From Alphaproteobacteria bacterium (GTDB lineage Bacteria > Pseudomonadota > Alphaproteobacteria > SMXS01), in assembly GCA_016124315.1 (NCBI GenBank), contig WGNW01000020.1, positions 1 to 64,000 of the forward strand: a DNA stretch of 64,000 bases, in the 5' to 3' direction. The notes under the pieces are model-generated. The model was given only the letters and a program-made list of their open reading frames with translations, made no database searches and was not told where the DNA came from. A program made the translations under genes and the position numbers. Below, in pieces: positions 11,749 to 21,524 of this stretch (position 1 is the stretch's first letter; each line of letters begins with the position of its first letter).

Positions 11749-13128
11749 ATGGCAAGAGACTATGACGTGATCATCGTGGGTTCGGGCGCCGCGGGCCTGG
11801 CCGCCGCCGTGGCGGCGGCGGATGCGGGCGCCTCCGTCCTGGTGGTGGAAGGCGAGAAGCGCGTCGGCGGTTCGTCGCGGCTGTCGGGCGGGCATTTCTA
11901 TGCCGCCGGCACCTCGGTCCAGAAGGAGGCGGGCGTCGCCGACACCCCCGATGCCATGTACGAGGAATACATGACGCTGAACCAGTGGCTGGTGGACCCG
12001 GCCGTGGTGCGGCGTTACTGCGACCTGTCGGCGCCGACCTTCGAATGGGTCAAGGGCCTGGGCGTGAAGTACCCGGTGGAGGGGCTCTACTGCTCGGGCG
12101 TCGGCTCGGTGCCGCGCGGCCACCCGCCGGAAGGCGAGGGCGAGGAAGTCATCAACGTGCTCGACGGCCACCGCAGCCACAAGGGCATCGACGTGGTGCT
12201 CGACTCGCGCGTCACCGGGCTGGTGACCAACGACGAGGGCCGGGTGACCGGCATCCGCATCGGCGACGACGAGGCGAGCTGCGGCGCGGTCATCCTGGCG
12301 ACCGGCGGCTTCGGCAACAACCCGGAGATGATTAGGAAATACCTGCCCCAGGCGTCGGCCGGCGGCGACTGGAACTGGTACATCGGCGCCGACGGCGCTC
12401 GCGGCGACGGCCTCACCCTGGGCCAGGCCGTGGGCGGCGTGATCGACGGCCACGACCGCGCGCTGATCCTCGCCACGCCGGGCTTCAGCCGCGACCTCGA
12501 GGTCGCCATGCCCGGCTGGCTGATGATGGTGAACCAGCAGGGCAGGCGGTTCTGCGACGAGACCGCCCCCTACATCGTCATCGCCGGCCTGCTCAACAAG
12601 CAGGGCGGCCACGCCTATGCCGTGTTCGACGAAGAGACCCGCGCCGCTGCCCGGCGCAGCCCGCAGTTCCAGGCCTACTGGGTCAACGACGTGCTCGAGC
12701 AGAAGGCCGACGAAGGCCGGATTATCCGCGCCGACACCCTGGCCGAGCTGGCGGCCAAGGCGGGCATCGACCCGGAAGGCCTGCAGGGTCAGGTGGAGCG
12801 CTACAACGCCGACGTCGAGGCGGGCGAGGACACCGCCTTCTTCAAGCAGTCGCCCATGGCGCCGATCCGCACCGGGCCGTTCTATGCCGTCGAGATCCGC
12901 CCCGCCATCCTGTGCTGGACCGGCACCGGCCTGCGCATCGACGCCGAAACCTGCGTGCTGAACAAGGCCAGCAAGCCGATCCGCGGCCTCTACGCCGCCG
13001 GCGAGACCGTCGGCAATCTGCACGGCGACCGCTACATCGGCGGCGGCGGCTCCTACGGCCCCTGCCTGGTGTTCGGCAAACTGGCCGGCGAGAACGCCGC
13101 CAAGTACGCGAAGGAATTGAACGACTAA
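11749..13128 (+). CDS. FAD-dependent oxidoreductase (fumarate reductase/3-ketosteroid dehydrogenase-like)
   Basis: MARDYDVIIVGSGAAGLAAAVAAADAGASVLVVE dinucleotide fold; GGGGSYGPCLVFGKLAGENAAKYA C-terminus. Confidence 0.88.
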   Translation: MARDYDVIIVGSGAAGLAAAVAAADAGASVLVVEGEKRVGGSSRLSGGHFYAAGTSVQKEAGVADTPDAMYEEYMTLNQWLVDPAVVRRYCDLSAPTFEWVKGLGVKYPVEGLYCSGVGSVPRGHPPEGEGEEVINVLDGHRSHKGIDVVLDSRVTGLVTNDEGRVTGIRIGDDEASCGAVILATGGFGNNPEMIRKYLPQASAGGDWNWYIGADGARGDGLTLGQAVGGVIDGHDRALILATPGFSRDLEVAMPGWLMMVNQQGRRFCDETAPYIVIAGLLNKQGGHAYAVFDEETRAAARRSPQFQAYWVNDVLEQKADEGRIIRADTLAELAAKAGIDPEGLQGQVERYNADVEAGEDTAFFKQSPMAPIRTGPFYAVEIRPAILCWTGTGLRIDAETCVLNKASKPIRGLYAAGETVGNLHGDRYIGGGGSYGPCLVFGKLAGENAAKYAKELND

Positions 13129-13158
13129 GGATCAGTGTTCCGGTGACCCCGGTGTTTG

Positions 13159-13187
13159 CGGTGGCAGCATTTAGTAAGCTGCCGCCG
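13159..13187 (+). terminator. 10-bp-stem hairpin after the FAD oxidoreductase gene
   Basis: CGGTGGCAGC-atttagtaa-GCTGCCGCCG, one G-T wobble; no strong U-tract. Confidence 0.4.
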
Positions 13188-13255
13188 TAATTGGGTTGTC
13201 CCACCGTAATTCCAGAACCTGCCCATTGGCACAAAGCGCACTGTCGAGAAAATGG

Positions 13256-13789
13256 TCATGACAGCCAGTTGACTATCTCCTTGGGCACAACATCAGACAT
13301 GTCGCGATCGCGCCTTCCCCATCGGACTTCTGGTGGGGGTATGCCAAGATATAATTGGGCCGCAGTCAAAGCCGCGTCCCGTATGACTGGATTGTCCGAT
13401 CTATATGCATTTCTTAGTACATCTTTTATGCGGTTATCGCATGGAACAACCATCGGTAGTACTAATAAAGCTGGGAGCAAAAGCAAATCTTGATCGTCCC
13501 ACGAAACCCCTTTTGAGAATTCAACCACCTTCTCAATAAATCTTTTCTCAACAACTTTTCTGAGCGATAAGCCCGTTATAATTTGTGAGACAGGATAAGG
13601 GGCGCGCGATCTACCAATGTAGTCTAATAGAGCCTGCGTGTCTATGTCACTTACGAATTTAATATACGAATATACGATGTCAGACAAAAAGGCATCGTCG
13701 CACGCCTTCAAGGCTTGCACCACTTTCTCCAGGTCCTCTTTGCTGTATTGCAGAGACCGGATCCGTTGCGCAATATTATCGGCATTCAC
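13256..13789 (-). CDS. Hypothetical protein, possibly HEAT-like helical repeat, in a low-GC islet
   Basis: 177-aa ORF, clearly lower GC than flanks; C-terminal VIRDAALTAAQLYLG resembles a HEAT-repeat helix. Confidence 0.6.
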   Translation of the reverse strand: MNADNIAQRIRSLQYSKEDLEKVVQALKACDDAFLSDIVYSYIKFVSDIDTQALLDYIGRSRAPYPVSQIITGLSLRKVVEKRFIEKVVEFSKGVSWDDQDLLLLPALLVLPMVVPCDNRIKDVLRNAYRSDNPVIRDAALTAAQLYLGIPPPEVRWGRRDRDMSDVVPKEIVNWLS

Positions 13790-13961
13790 GGCACTTACCT
13801 TTCAGCATAATCCAAAAACTTGGATGCCATGCTCGGCTCCTGTTGATAGAACCATCTCTGGCCTGCCGTAATTTTCGGATTCGATAACATCCTATTATCA
13901 TACTGGATGCGGTTCCGCAGCGCCTGCTATGCAGTTCTTACCTCCTGCAAGTGGTCCCAGT

Positions 13962-14002
13962 TGTCTCCCCTTGTGAAATTACGGGGACAGTTTACTTAAT
14001 TC
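13962..14002. repeat. Imperfect palindrome plus GGGGACAGTTTACTTAATT-type sequence (possible REP/mobile-element scar)
   Basis: TGTCtCCCC...GGGGACA bulged inverted repeat at the edge of the low-GC islet. Confidence 0.3.
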
Positions 14003-14141
14003 GGGCGATGACTGGTCCTACCTGTTCGGCAACCCGGATGGCGAGGTCCGTTGCGCTTTGCGAGCGTCGACCGAGAGCCTAGTCGGCGTATCGCCCCGGA
14101 GGGCGCCCGCAGCGTCAGCCGCCAGCACGTTCCTTTCCCCA

Positions 14142-15377
14142 TCAAACCGGACGGCAGAGTTCCATGTACATGGGGCCGGGCTCGTGGCCCAGGTAGGTCT
14201 TGCCCAGGTCCTCGTAGTGCCGGTAGGAGATCAGCATGTGGTTGGCCGCCTGCTGGGCGTCGCGCAGCTGCCGCTCCAGCGGGCTGTCCATGCGGCTTCC
14301 CGTGGTCCCGGCCGTGTTGTTGATCATGCCGACGATCTCGCGGCACGTCTGGGCGGCATGGGCGCAGGCCAGCAGCGCCGGCCGGAAATACGCCCAGTCC
14401 GGCGTCAGCCGCCCGCCCTTGGCCGGCAGCGGGCCGAGATGGGCCTCCAGCCGCTCCTGGGTGTCCATGACGTAGGCGCGGGCCGCCGCCAGCTTCGCCT
14501 CGGCCTCGCCGACCCGGTACTGCACCTGGGGCTGGTCCTTGAGCTTGGTGCTGGTGCTCCACGGCACCTTGCCCAGCGCCAGGCCGACCAGCGAGTCGAT
14601 GGCGCCGCGGCACACCCCGAGCGCCACCGCTGCCTTGTTGTAGATGGCGTGGGTCGGGTTGCGGTAGGTCGGGTTGTCCCAGATCTCGCTGGGCGCCAGC
14701 GACCGGCCGGGCAGCAGGTGTTCCGGCGGCACGTAGCAGTCGGTCATGCGCACGTCGTGGCTGCCCGAGCCGCGCATGCCGGCGGTATCCCAGGTGTCGA
14801 CGATCTCGAACTCGCCCTTCGGCACCATGAACGAGGCCGTCGAGGTCTCGCCGGTGTCCTCGTCGGTGCACATGGAGCCCATCAGGAAGTTCCAGGTGGC
14901 GTTCTGGCAGCCGCTGGCGAAGCCGCCCTGGTAGTTCACCCGCCAGCCGTCGCCGTCGCGCTTCACCCGGCGCCCTGGATTGGGGCCGTTGGCGGGGCCG
15001 TGGCCCGAGCAGACCAGCGCGTACCAGTCGCCGAAGATCTCGTGCGCGAAGTCCGGCTGCATCTGGCGGATCACCAGCGCGTTGATCTCCGAGGAGATCT
15101 GGGTGCACCAGCCGACCGAGCCGTCGATGGCGGAGACCGCCTCGATGATCTCGATCTGCTGGCGGGCCTGCAGGTTCTCGCCGCCCAGTTCCGCCGGCAG
15201 GGCGTAGCGGTAGAGGCCGATGTCGGCCATCTGCTTCGACGCCCAGGCCGGCAGGTGCCGCAGCCGTTGTGCTTCGTCCCCTGCCGCGGCGAGCGAGTCC
15301 CGGATGCCGGCGATCCGCTCCAGCATGGGCGTCTTGGCGACCTCCTGCTGGCGGTCGATGATGTCGGTGCTGACCAT
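14142..15377 (-). CDS. Acyl-CoA dehydrogenase-fold flavoprotein (flavin-dependent monooxygenase-like)
   Basis: LPAELGGENLQARQQIEIIEAVSAIDGSVGWC, DTWDTAGMRGSGSHDVRMTDCYVPPEH. Confidence 0.85.
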   Translation of the reverse strand: MVSTDIIDRQQEVAKTPMLERIAGIRDSLAAAGDEAQRLRHLPAWASKQMADIGLYRYALPAELGGENLQARQQIEIIEAVSAIDGSVGWCTQISSEINALVIRQMQPDFAHEIFGDWYALVCSGHGPANGPNPGRRVKRDGDGWRVNYQGGFASGCQNATWNFLMGSMCTDEDTGETSTASFMVPKGEFEIVDTWDTAGMRGSGSHDVRMTDCYVPPEHLLPGRSLAPSEIWDNPTYRNPTHAIYNKAAVALGVCRGAIDSLVGLALGKVPWSTSTKLKDQPQVQYRVGEAEAKLAAARAYVMDTQERLEAHLGPLPAKGGRLTPDWAYFRPALLACAHAAQTCREIVGMINNTAGTTGSRMDSPLERQLRDAQQAANHMLISYRHYEDLGKTYLGHEPGPMYMELCRPV

Positions 15378-15432
15378 GTCGCTGTCTTCTCCCGTTTGAA
15401 GTCCGTCGGGCGGACGTGCGCCCCTTCGCCGC

Positions 15433-16458
15433 TCAGGCGTCCGCCGCGCCGGATACCCTGACAAGCTGGACGCCGAAATGCTCGCCGGTCAGGGCGTGCA
15501 CCAGGGCCTGCGGCGCCCGCTCCAGCCCGTCGAGGACGTCCTCGGCGTATTTGAGGGCGCCCGAGGCCACCAGGGGCGCCAGCCGCGACGCCGCCTCCTC
15601 GTAGCGGCCGGCGAAGTTGCCGACGAAGAAGCCGTGCATCTCCGCCTGCCTGTAGACCAGGTTGAAATAGTTCCTGGGCGCGTACCAGCCGCCGTCGTGG
15701 TTGTACTGCGAGGTGGCGCCGCACAGCACCACCCGCGCGCCCTGCGCGATCAGCCCGAGTGCCGCGTCGAGGGTTTCGCCGCCGACATTGTCGAAGAAGA
15801 TGTCGATGCCGCGCGGGCAGAGCGCCGCGAGCCGCTCGGCCACGTCCTCCTCCTTGTAGTTGACCGCGCCGGCGCAGCCCAGCTCGCCGGTCAGCCAGTC
15901 GCATTTCTGCCGGCTGCCGGCGATGCCGACGACCCGGCATCCCTGCATCCGCGCGAGCTGGCAGAGCACCGAGCCCACGTTGCCGGCGGCGCCGGAGATC
16001 ACCATGGTGTCGCCCAGCTTCGGCCGGCAGAACTCGGTCAGCCCGAAATAGGCGGTGCGGCCGCCGCTGCCGAGCACGTGCATCAGCGCGGTGGTCGAGA
16101 CGCCGTCCCGTCGCTTCACCCGCTGCACCGGCGTGCGGTCGCGCCCGTTGGACACGGCGAAGCGCTGCCAGCCCAAATCGCCGGAGACCAGGTCGCCGAC
16201 GGCGTAGTCCGGGTGGTTCGACTTGACGACGCAGCCCATGCCGCCGCAGCGCATGGTGCCGCCCAGCGGCACCGGCCGGCCGGTCATGCCGCCGGAGGTC
16301 ATCCACATGCGCAGCGGCGGCGTGACGATCAGGTAGGCGGCCTCGATCAGGAACTCGCCGTCGCCGATCTCGGGGCAGGGCTCCCGCTCCAGCCGGAAGT
16401 TCTGCCCCGACGGCATGCCGTCCGGACGCGACGCCAGCACCCATTTGGTGTTTTCCAT
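15433..16458 (-). CDS. NADP-dependent medium-chain oxidoreductase (CurA/PTGR-like)
   Basis: GDTMVISGAAGNVGSVLCQLARMQGCRVVGIAGS; GIDIFFDNVGGETLDAAL. Confidence 0.88.
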   Translation of the reverse strand: MENTKWVLASRPDGMPSGQNFRLEREPCPEIGDGEFLIEAAYLIVTPPLRMWMTSGGMTGRPVPLGGTMRCGGMGCVVKSNHPDYAVGDLVSGDLGWQRFAVSNGRDRTPVQRVKRRDGVSTTALMHVLGSGGRTAYFGLTEFCRPKLGDTMVISGAAGNVGSVLCQLARMQGCRVVGIAGSRQKCDWLTGELGCAGAVNYKEEDVAERLAALCPRGIDIFFDNVGGETLDAALGLIAQGARVVLCGATSQYNHDGGWYAPRNYFNLVYRQAEMHGFFVGNFAGRYEEAASRLAPLVASGALKYAEDVLDGLERAPQALVHALTGEHFGVQLVRVSGAADA

Positions 16459-16699
16459 GGTTGTCTCCCGCTTTCTCTCGAGCCTGCCCGTTCGTCCGGG
16501 TCTTGGCTCGAAGCTGCGGCATGGTCTCACGAACCGGCGGGATGCAGAAGCGCCTCTGTCGTTCTTCCGGCCGTTCATCGTCGTCGGTGGCGCCGGGCTT
16601 GGGCCTCGGCATCCCGGTGGCAAGGGAACGAGTAGGGCTCCCGGGCGTTGCGCCTGTGTCCGAATTGTGACGCGTATTGTTCCGTATTCGAGATCTGGA

Positions 16700-17905
16700 A
16701 TGACGATTGCCTGTCCTGACTGCGGCACGCTGGAGGAACTGCCGCAGTTGACCCGCAGCGAGGTGGCCCGCTGTCCCATATGCGAAGCGCAACTGGAGCG
16801 CGCCAACGACCGCAGCGTGACCGCGGCTCTGGCGTGCTCGGTGGCGACCTTTGGCCTGCTCTTCCCGGCCAACCTGCTGCCGCTGATGCGCGTCGACGTG
16901 CTGGGCATCGTCCGCGAAACCTACATCTGGTCCTCCGTCGCCCGGCTTGGGGCCAACCAGTGGGTGATCCTGGCCCTCTTCACCATGCTCTTCGCGATGG
17001 TTCTTCCGCTGCTTCGCTTCGGCTTGCTCAGCCTCGTGCTGGGGTCCGCCCGGCTCGGCCTGCGCCCGTCATGGATGGGCCGCGCCTTCAGGTGGGCGAC
17101 GCGGCTCGACATGTGGGCGATGCCCGACGTCTTCCTGGTCGGCTGCTTCGTCGGCTACAGCCGTATATCCGCCAGCATGCCGGTCACCATCGAGGCCGGC
17201 GGGTACTGCTTCATCGCCGCAGCCATCCTGTGCATGATCACGCGGGCCGTTATGGAACGCCGCATCGTCTGGCGCGCCATCGCCCCGGAACGGGACGCAC
17301 CAGAGGACGAGCAGGCGATCTCGTGTACGGTGTGCGCCTATGTCATGCCGGCCGACGCCGAGGGAACCGATTGCCCGCGCTGCGGCCAGCGTCTGCGCGC
17401 GCGAAAGCCGGACGCGAAAAGGCGCACGCTGGCGCTGGTGATCGCCGGCTACCTTCTCTACATACCGGCCAACGTGTATCCGATGAGCTCGGATATCCGG
17501 CTCGGCCAGACGACCGAGCACCGGATCATCGACGGCATCGCCGAGCTGTTCCACGCCGGCCTCTGGCCGCTCGGCATCCTGATCTTCTTCACCAGCATCG
17601 CCGTGCCGCTCCTCAAGCTTGCCGGCATGAGCTGGTTCCTGGCCTCCGTGCGGCGGCGATCGTCCCGGCACCTGGTGGCCAGGACGAGGTTGTACCGCCT
17701 GATCACCGAGGTGGGCCGTTGGTCCAATGTCGATGTCTTCACCGTCGCCGTGTTCGTGCCGCTGCTGCAGTTCGGGGTGATCAACCAGACCCGGGTCAAC
17801 ATCGGCAGCACCGCCTTCCTGCTCGTGGTGGTGCTGACGATGATCGCCTCTCGCGGCTTCGACCCCCGGCTGATGTGGGACGAGGGCTTGCCGGACCGTG
17901 ACTGA
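16700..17905 (+). CDS. pqiA: Paraquat-inducible protein A family (PqiA)
   Basis: Two zinc-ribbon-like CxxC pairs, repeated membrane domains, VDVLGIVRETYIWSSVARL. Confidence 0.88.
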   Translation: MTIACPDCGTLEELPQLTRSEVARCPICEAQLERANDRSVTAALACSVATFGLLFPANLLPLMRVDVLGIVRETYIWSSVARLGANQWVILALFTMLFAMVLPLLRFGLLSLVLGSARLGLRPSWMGRAFRWATRLDMWAMPDVFLVGCFVGYSRISASMPVTIEAGGYCFIAAAILCMITRAVMERRIVWRAIAPERDAPEDEQAISCTVCAYVMPADAEGTDCPRCGQRLRARKPDAKRRTLALVIAGYLLYIPANVYPMSSDIRLGQTTEHRIIDGIAELFHAGLWPLGILIFFTSIAVPLLKLAGMSWFLASVRRRSSRHLVARTRLYRLITEVGRWSNVDVFTVAVFVPLLQFGVINQTRVNIGSTAFLLVVVLTMIASRGFDPRLMWDEGLPDRD

Positions 17906-19151
17906 GGAAACTGCAAGGGAACGACGCACCCGCGCCATCGCCCGCAAGAGCCGGTGGCCGGGCTGGATCTGGGCCGTGCCGGTCGCCGCGCTGGGCGTGG
18001 TGGCCTGGCTGCTGGTCAGGACGCTGCTCCACAATGGTACCGACGTCACGGTCGACTTCGAGAGGGCCGCGGGTCTGAGCAACTCCAGCAAGGTCACCTA
18101 TCTCGGAGTCGAGGTCGGCAAGGTCAAGCAGGTTGGGCTCAGCAAGGACCGCAGCCATGTCGTCGCCGACATCACGGTCGACGATTCCGTCTCGTCCTAT
18201 CTGACCACGGGCACAACCTTCTACATGAAGAACGTGGCCCCCAGCCTGACCGACCTGTCGTCGCTGAAGTCGGTCGTCGCCGGTCCGACCATTGTCATGG
18301 TGCCCGGCCGCGGCGAGAGCACCCGGCATTTTTCCGGCAGGATGAAGAAGCCCGCTGCCGCCATGACGGCGCCGGTGCGCTACCTCGTGCATTTCGACGG
18401 CGACGCGGGCAGCCTGGAGGATGGCGCCGACGTGACCCTGCGGGGCTTCAAGGTCGGCCAGGTGGTCCGGACCCGGCTGATGACGGACCTGCGGAGCGGC
18501 GCCGTCTCCGTGGATGTGGTGCTGGCGCTCGACGCGGCGCGCTTCCACGCTTCGGGTAACGACGAAGGTCATCCGACCGCGCAGCAGCTCAAGGCGTTGG
18601 TCGACAAGATGGTGCAGAACGGCCTGCGCGCCCGCCTGACGCAGAGCCCGCCGTTGATCGGCGGCCATCAGGTCGTTCTCGCCATGGTGCCGGACGCGGA
18701 ACCGGTGAACCTCGCCCTGGGCAGCCGCTATCCGGAAATCCCGTCGGTCGAGGGCGGCGGTCTGGGCGACTTTGCCGAAAAGCTCGGACGCCTGCCGATC
18801 ACCCAGATCGGCGAAAACGTCCGGGCGATCACGCGAGAGGTCAGGTCGACGGTCTCGTCGCCGAAGATCGACGACAGTCTGCGGCATCTGGACCGGACGC
18901 TGGCGGAGCTCGACAAGGTGGTCCATCAGGCCGGCCCTCAGGTGGCGCCGACCATTCGCAAGCTGCGTCAGGCCGCCGACCAGATCGATGCCACCGCAAC
19001 GGAGGCGAAGCGCATCATCGGCGGCAATTCGGTCGCGGCCGACGGCACCGTGCACAGGCTGCTGGACGAACTGACCGGCACGGCGCGCGCCGTCCGCAGC
19101 CTTGCCGATTACCTGGACCGCCACCCCGAAGCACTGATCAAGGGGCGATGA
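17898..19151 (+). CDS. pqiB: MCE/MlaD-domain protein, PqiB-like
   Basis: GTG start overlapping pqiA by 8 bp; two MCE-like segments, VDFERAAGLSNSSKVTYLGVEVGKV and FDGDAGSLEDGADVTLRGFKVGQV. Confidence 0.85.
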   Translation: MTEETARERRTRAIARKSRWPGWIWAVPVAALGVVAWLLVRTLLHNGTDVTVDFERAAGLSNSSKVTYLGVEVGKVKQVGLSKDRSHVVADITVDDSVSSYLTTGTTFYMKNVAPSLTDLSSLKSVVAGPTIVMVPGRGESTRHFSGRMKKPAAAMTAPVRYLVHFDGDAGSLEDGADVTLRGFKVGQVVRTRLMTDLRSGAVSVDVVLALDAARFHASGNDEGHPTAQQLKALVDKMVQNGLRARLTQSPPLIGGHQVVLAMVPDAEPVNLALGSRYPEIPSVEGGGLGDFAEKLGRLPITQIGENVRAITREVRSTVSSPKIDDSLRHLDRTLAELDKVVHQAGPQVAPTIRKLRQAADQIDATATEAKRIIGGNSVAADGTVHRLLDELTGTARAVRSLADYLDRHPEALIKGR

Positions 19152-19152
19152 C

Positions 19153-19737
19153 ATGAACGCGTTGAAAGGCCTGGCCCTGCTGCTGTTGCTGGTGCCGGTT
19201 GCGGGCTGCGGCTCCAGCCCGAAGACCCACTTCTTCACCCTGGAGGCGACCGCGCCCGAGCGGTCCGCTCCGTCCCGGCCCGTGCGGCCCGTACAGGTGG
19301 TGTCGATTCATCTTCCTCCGGCGCTGGACCGGCGCCAGATGGTCAGCGAGACCGGCGGCGGCGGCCTCGACGTCAGCGATCAGAACCGTTGGGGCGGGGC
19401 GTTCGGCGACATGATCCGCCGCGTGCTGACCCAGGACCTCGAAAAGCGCCTGCCGAAAGGCACTGTCATCTTCCCCCGTGAGCCGGCACCCGCCGGGACG
19501 CGCCGCCTCGTCGTCGACGTTCTCGACTTCGCGGGCAACGGTGCTGGCGAGGTGACCTTCGACGGGAGCTGGTCGCTGGTTGCGAGCGGAGCGGACAAGC
19601 CTCTGCTCGCCCGTCACGTGCAGTTGCACGAGTCCGCAGCCGGGCCGGGATACGCCGGCCAGGCACGCGCCATGAGCAGGATCCTCGGATCGTTGGCGGA
19701 CCAGATCGCGGCGGCTCTGGTCCAGTTCGAGGGATGA
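19153..19737 (+). CDS. pqiC: PqiC-family auxiliary lipoprotein
   Basis: Lipobox VAGCGSSPKTHFFTLEA; third gene of the operon. Confidence 0.82.
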   Translation: MNALKGLALLLLLVPVAGCGSSPKTHFFTLEATAPERSAPSRPVRPVQVVSIHLPPALDRRQMVSETGGGGLDVSDQNRWGGAFGDMIRRVLTQDLEKRLPKGTVIFPREPAPAGTRRLVVDVLDFAGNGAGEVTFDGSWSLVASGADKPLLARHVQLHESAAGPGYAGQARAMSRILGSLADQIAAALVQFEG

Positions 19738-19847
19738 TGGGCGTATCGCCCTCGTTCGAGGGGCGTTTCCGGCAAGGCGACCTTCCGGTCAGGGAACGTG
19801 GGTGACGACGTCGGCCGGCCGGCGCTGTCCGGTACGGGGAGGGCGCC

Positions 19848-20675
19848 TCAGCGGAACGCCCATCGCAGTAGCCGCGCGACGCCCAGCGTGCCCCGGTGGA
19901 CGAGTGGTTCCGTCCAGGTGGACTGTCTCAGGCCGTGCATGCGTCTCGCCCACTGCGGCAGCATGTCCACCGCGGCCTGGAAGGTGAGTTGCTGGAGCGG
20001 CAGCGCCGCCCAGTGCCGCGGCGACTGGTTGAGGAGGATGCCGGCGACCTCCCGGGTGCGCCGGTCCGCGCGTAGCCGGGGCCGCACCCGCTCGATGTGG
20101 GCGAGCGCCTGCGCCCGGCTGTCCGGCACGTCGGCCGCACCGAGGCCGAGGGCCACCACGCGCACTTCGGCGAAGTAGCGGTCCTGCTCGGCCATCGTAA
20201 TGGCCGGCTCGCCGTAGCGGCGCCAGGCATCCAGAAAGCAGACCGCCTCGGTGACGTGGACCCAGGCCAGCAATTCCGCGTCGTCGGCCGAGTAGGGTGT
20301 GCCGTCGGGCAACGCGCCGCGCACGCGCCCGTGCACCTCGCGCACCCGCGCCATCGCCGCTTCCGCCTGCTCGCGGCTGCCATAGGTGGTGAGCGCGATG
20401 AAGCGGGCGGTCCGGCGGAGGCGTCCCAGCATGTCGCGGCGGAAGTCCGAATGGTCCCAGACGCCGGCCAGTACCGCAGGGTGGAGCATCTGCAGCAGCA
20501 GTGCGGCGACGCCGCCGACCATCATCGAGGTGACGTCGCCGTGCACCCGCCACGCGACCGAGTCGCGCCCGAACAGGCCGTCGTCGCGGCGCTGCACCGG
20601 CCGCTCGCCGCGGGCGCGGTCGTTGAACACGGCGCGGACCCGCTCGACGATCAAACCTTTTGCCAGCTGCTGCAT
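19848..20675 (-). CDS. DUF2236/MpaB family putative oxygenase
   Basis: WRVHGDVTSMMVGGVAALLLQMLHPAVLAGVWDHSDFRRD and ELLAWVHVTEAVCFLDAWRRYG family motifs. Confidence 0.85.
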   Translation of the reverse strand: MQQLAKGLIVERVRAVFNDRARGERPVQRRDDGLFGRDSVAWRVHGDVTSMMVGGVAALLLQMLHPAVLAGVWDHSDFRRDMLGRLRRTARFIALTTYGSREQAEAAMARVREVHGRVRGALPDGTPYSADDAELLAWVHVTEAVCFLDAWRRYGEPAITMAEQDRYFAEVRVVALGLGAADVPDSRAQALAHIERVRPRLRADRRTREVAGILLNQSPRHWAALPLQQLTFQAAVDMLPQWARRMHGLRQSTWTEPLVHRGTLGVARLLRWAFR

Positions 20676-20900
20676 GGGATTGAGCTTGCGAGTCTCCAGA
20701 GGGACACCGACACCAATCCATGCCTATAGCACCTTTTGCTGTGGGACAGCCGCGCGGGCGACGTCCCGCTCAAAAAAACGACAGCGCGGACGGGCACGAC
20801 GGCAGAAGGGCTGGTCATGAACCACTGGGAAATTTTTTACTTGGAACGTTGAAACGGGTTCAGCGCGCGCCCATTTTCATTCCCTAATTATTTAACATTA

Positions 20901-20940
20901 TTATGTATAGAAAAATAAATGCGGATTCAATAAATAGAAA
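20901..20940 (+). promoter_or_regulatory. AT-rich element upstream of small-secreted-protein copy A
   Basis: ttatgtatagaaaaataaatgcggattcaataaata; closely matched by 21777..21817. Confidence 0.45.
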
Positions 20941-21044
20941 GTGCTAGTCTGTGACAGTTCTGGTGCGCGAACGGGCTGGTGGGGCAACAAACGGCGTCGC
21001 CGGACTCTTGCCAGAGCTTAAACATCTCACTCGGAGCACTTGCG

Positions 21045-21347
21045 ATGATACGCCGTTACGTGGTTGCCGCCGTGCTTGCGGCGGGGCTGGCTACCCCTGC
21101 GCTTGCCGCCACTCACTACTATGTGGTGCACAGCATGCAGGACGATACCTGCAATGTCGTGGAGAAGAAACCCAAGGACAAGACGTGGGCCATGGTAGGC
21201 ACCTCGTCATACAAGACGAAGGATGCCGCCGATGCGGCCGTGGACGCGGCCCCGGAATGTCAACCGAAGGCCGCGGCCCCGGACGACTCTCAGGACGAAC
21301 CCCAGGATGAACCCCAGGACTCGGTTCCCGACGCGCCCCAGGAGTAG
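21045..21347 (+). CDS. Small secreted protein, paralogue A, with acidic repeat tail
   Basis: MIRRYVVAAVLAAGLATPALAATHYYVVHS...DTCNVV...SYKTK...PECQPK; signal peptide; near-identical architecture to 21920..22162. Confidence 0.75.
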   Translation: MIRRYVVAAVLAAGLATPALAATHYYVVHSMQDDTCNVVEKKPKDKTWAMVGTSSYKTKDAADAAVDAAPECQPKAAAPDDSQDEPQDEPQDSVPDAPQE

Positions 21348-21446
21348 AGCAATGCTCCTGTTGTTCCGTCCGGCCCGGCAGCCGGTCCGGTGATCCCGCG
21401 GCGCTGCGGGGTTTCTCAGTCCCGCCGGCGTCAAGCGAGGCTTGGC

Positions 21447-21476
21447 CCGCCCCTCACCGGTGTCGGTGAGGGGCGG
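21447..21476 (+). terminator. 12-bp perfect-stem hairpin downstream of copy A
   Basis: CCGCCCCTCACC-ggtgtc-GGTGAGGGGCGG. Confidence 0.5.
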
Positions 21477-21524
21477 CCATGGCGCGAGGGCGAGGGGTGC
21501 CGGCTTGGAAGCCGCGGGAGGTCG

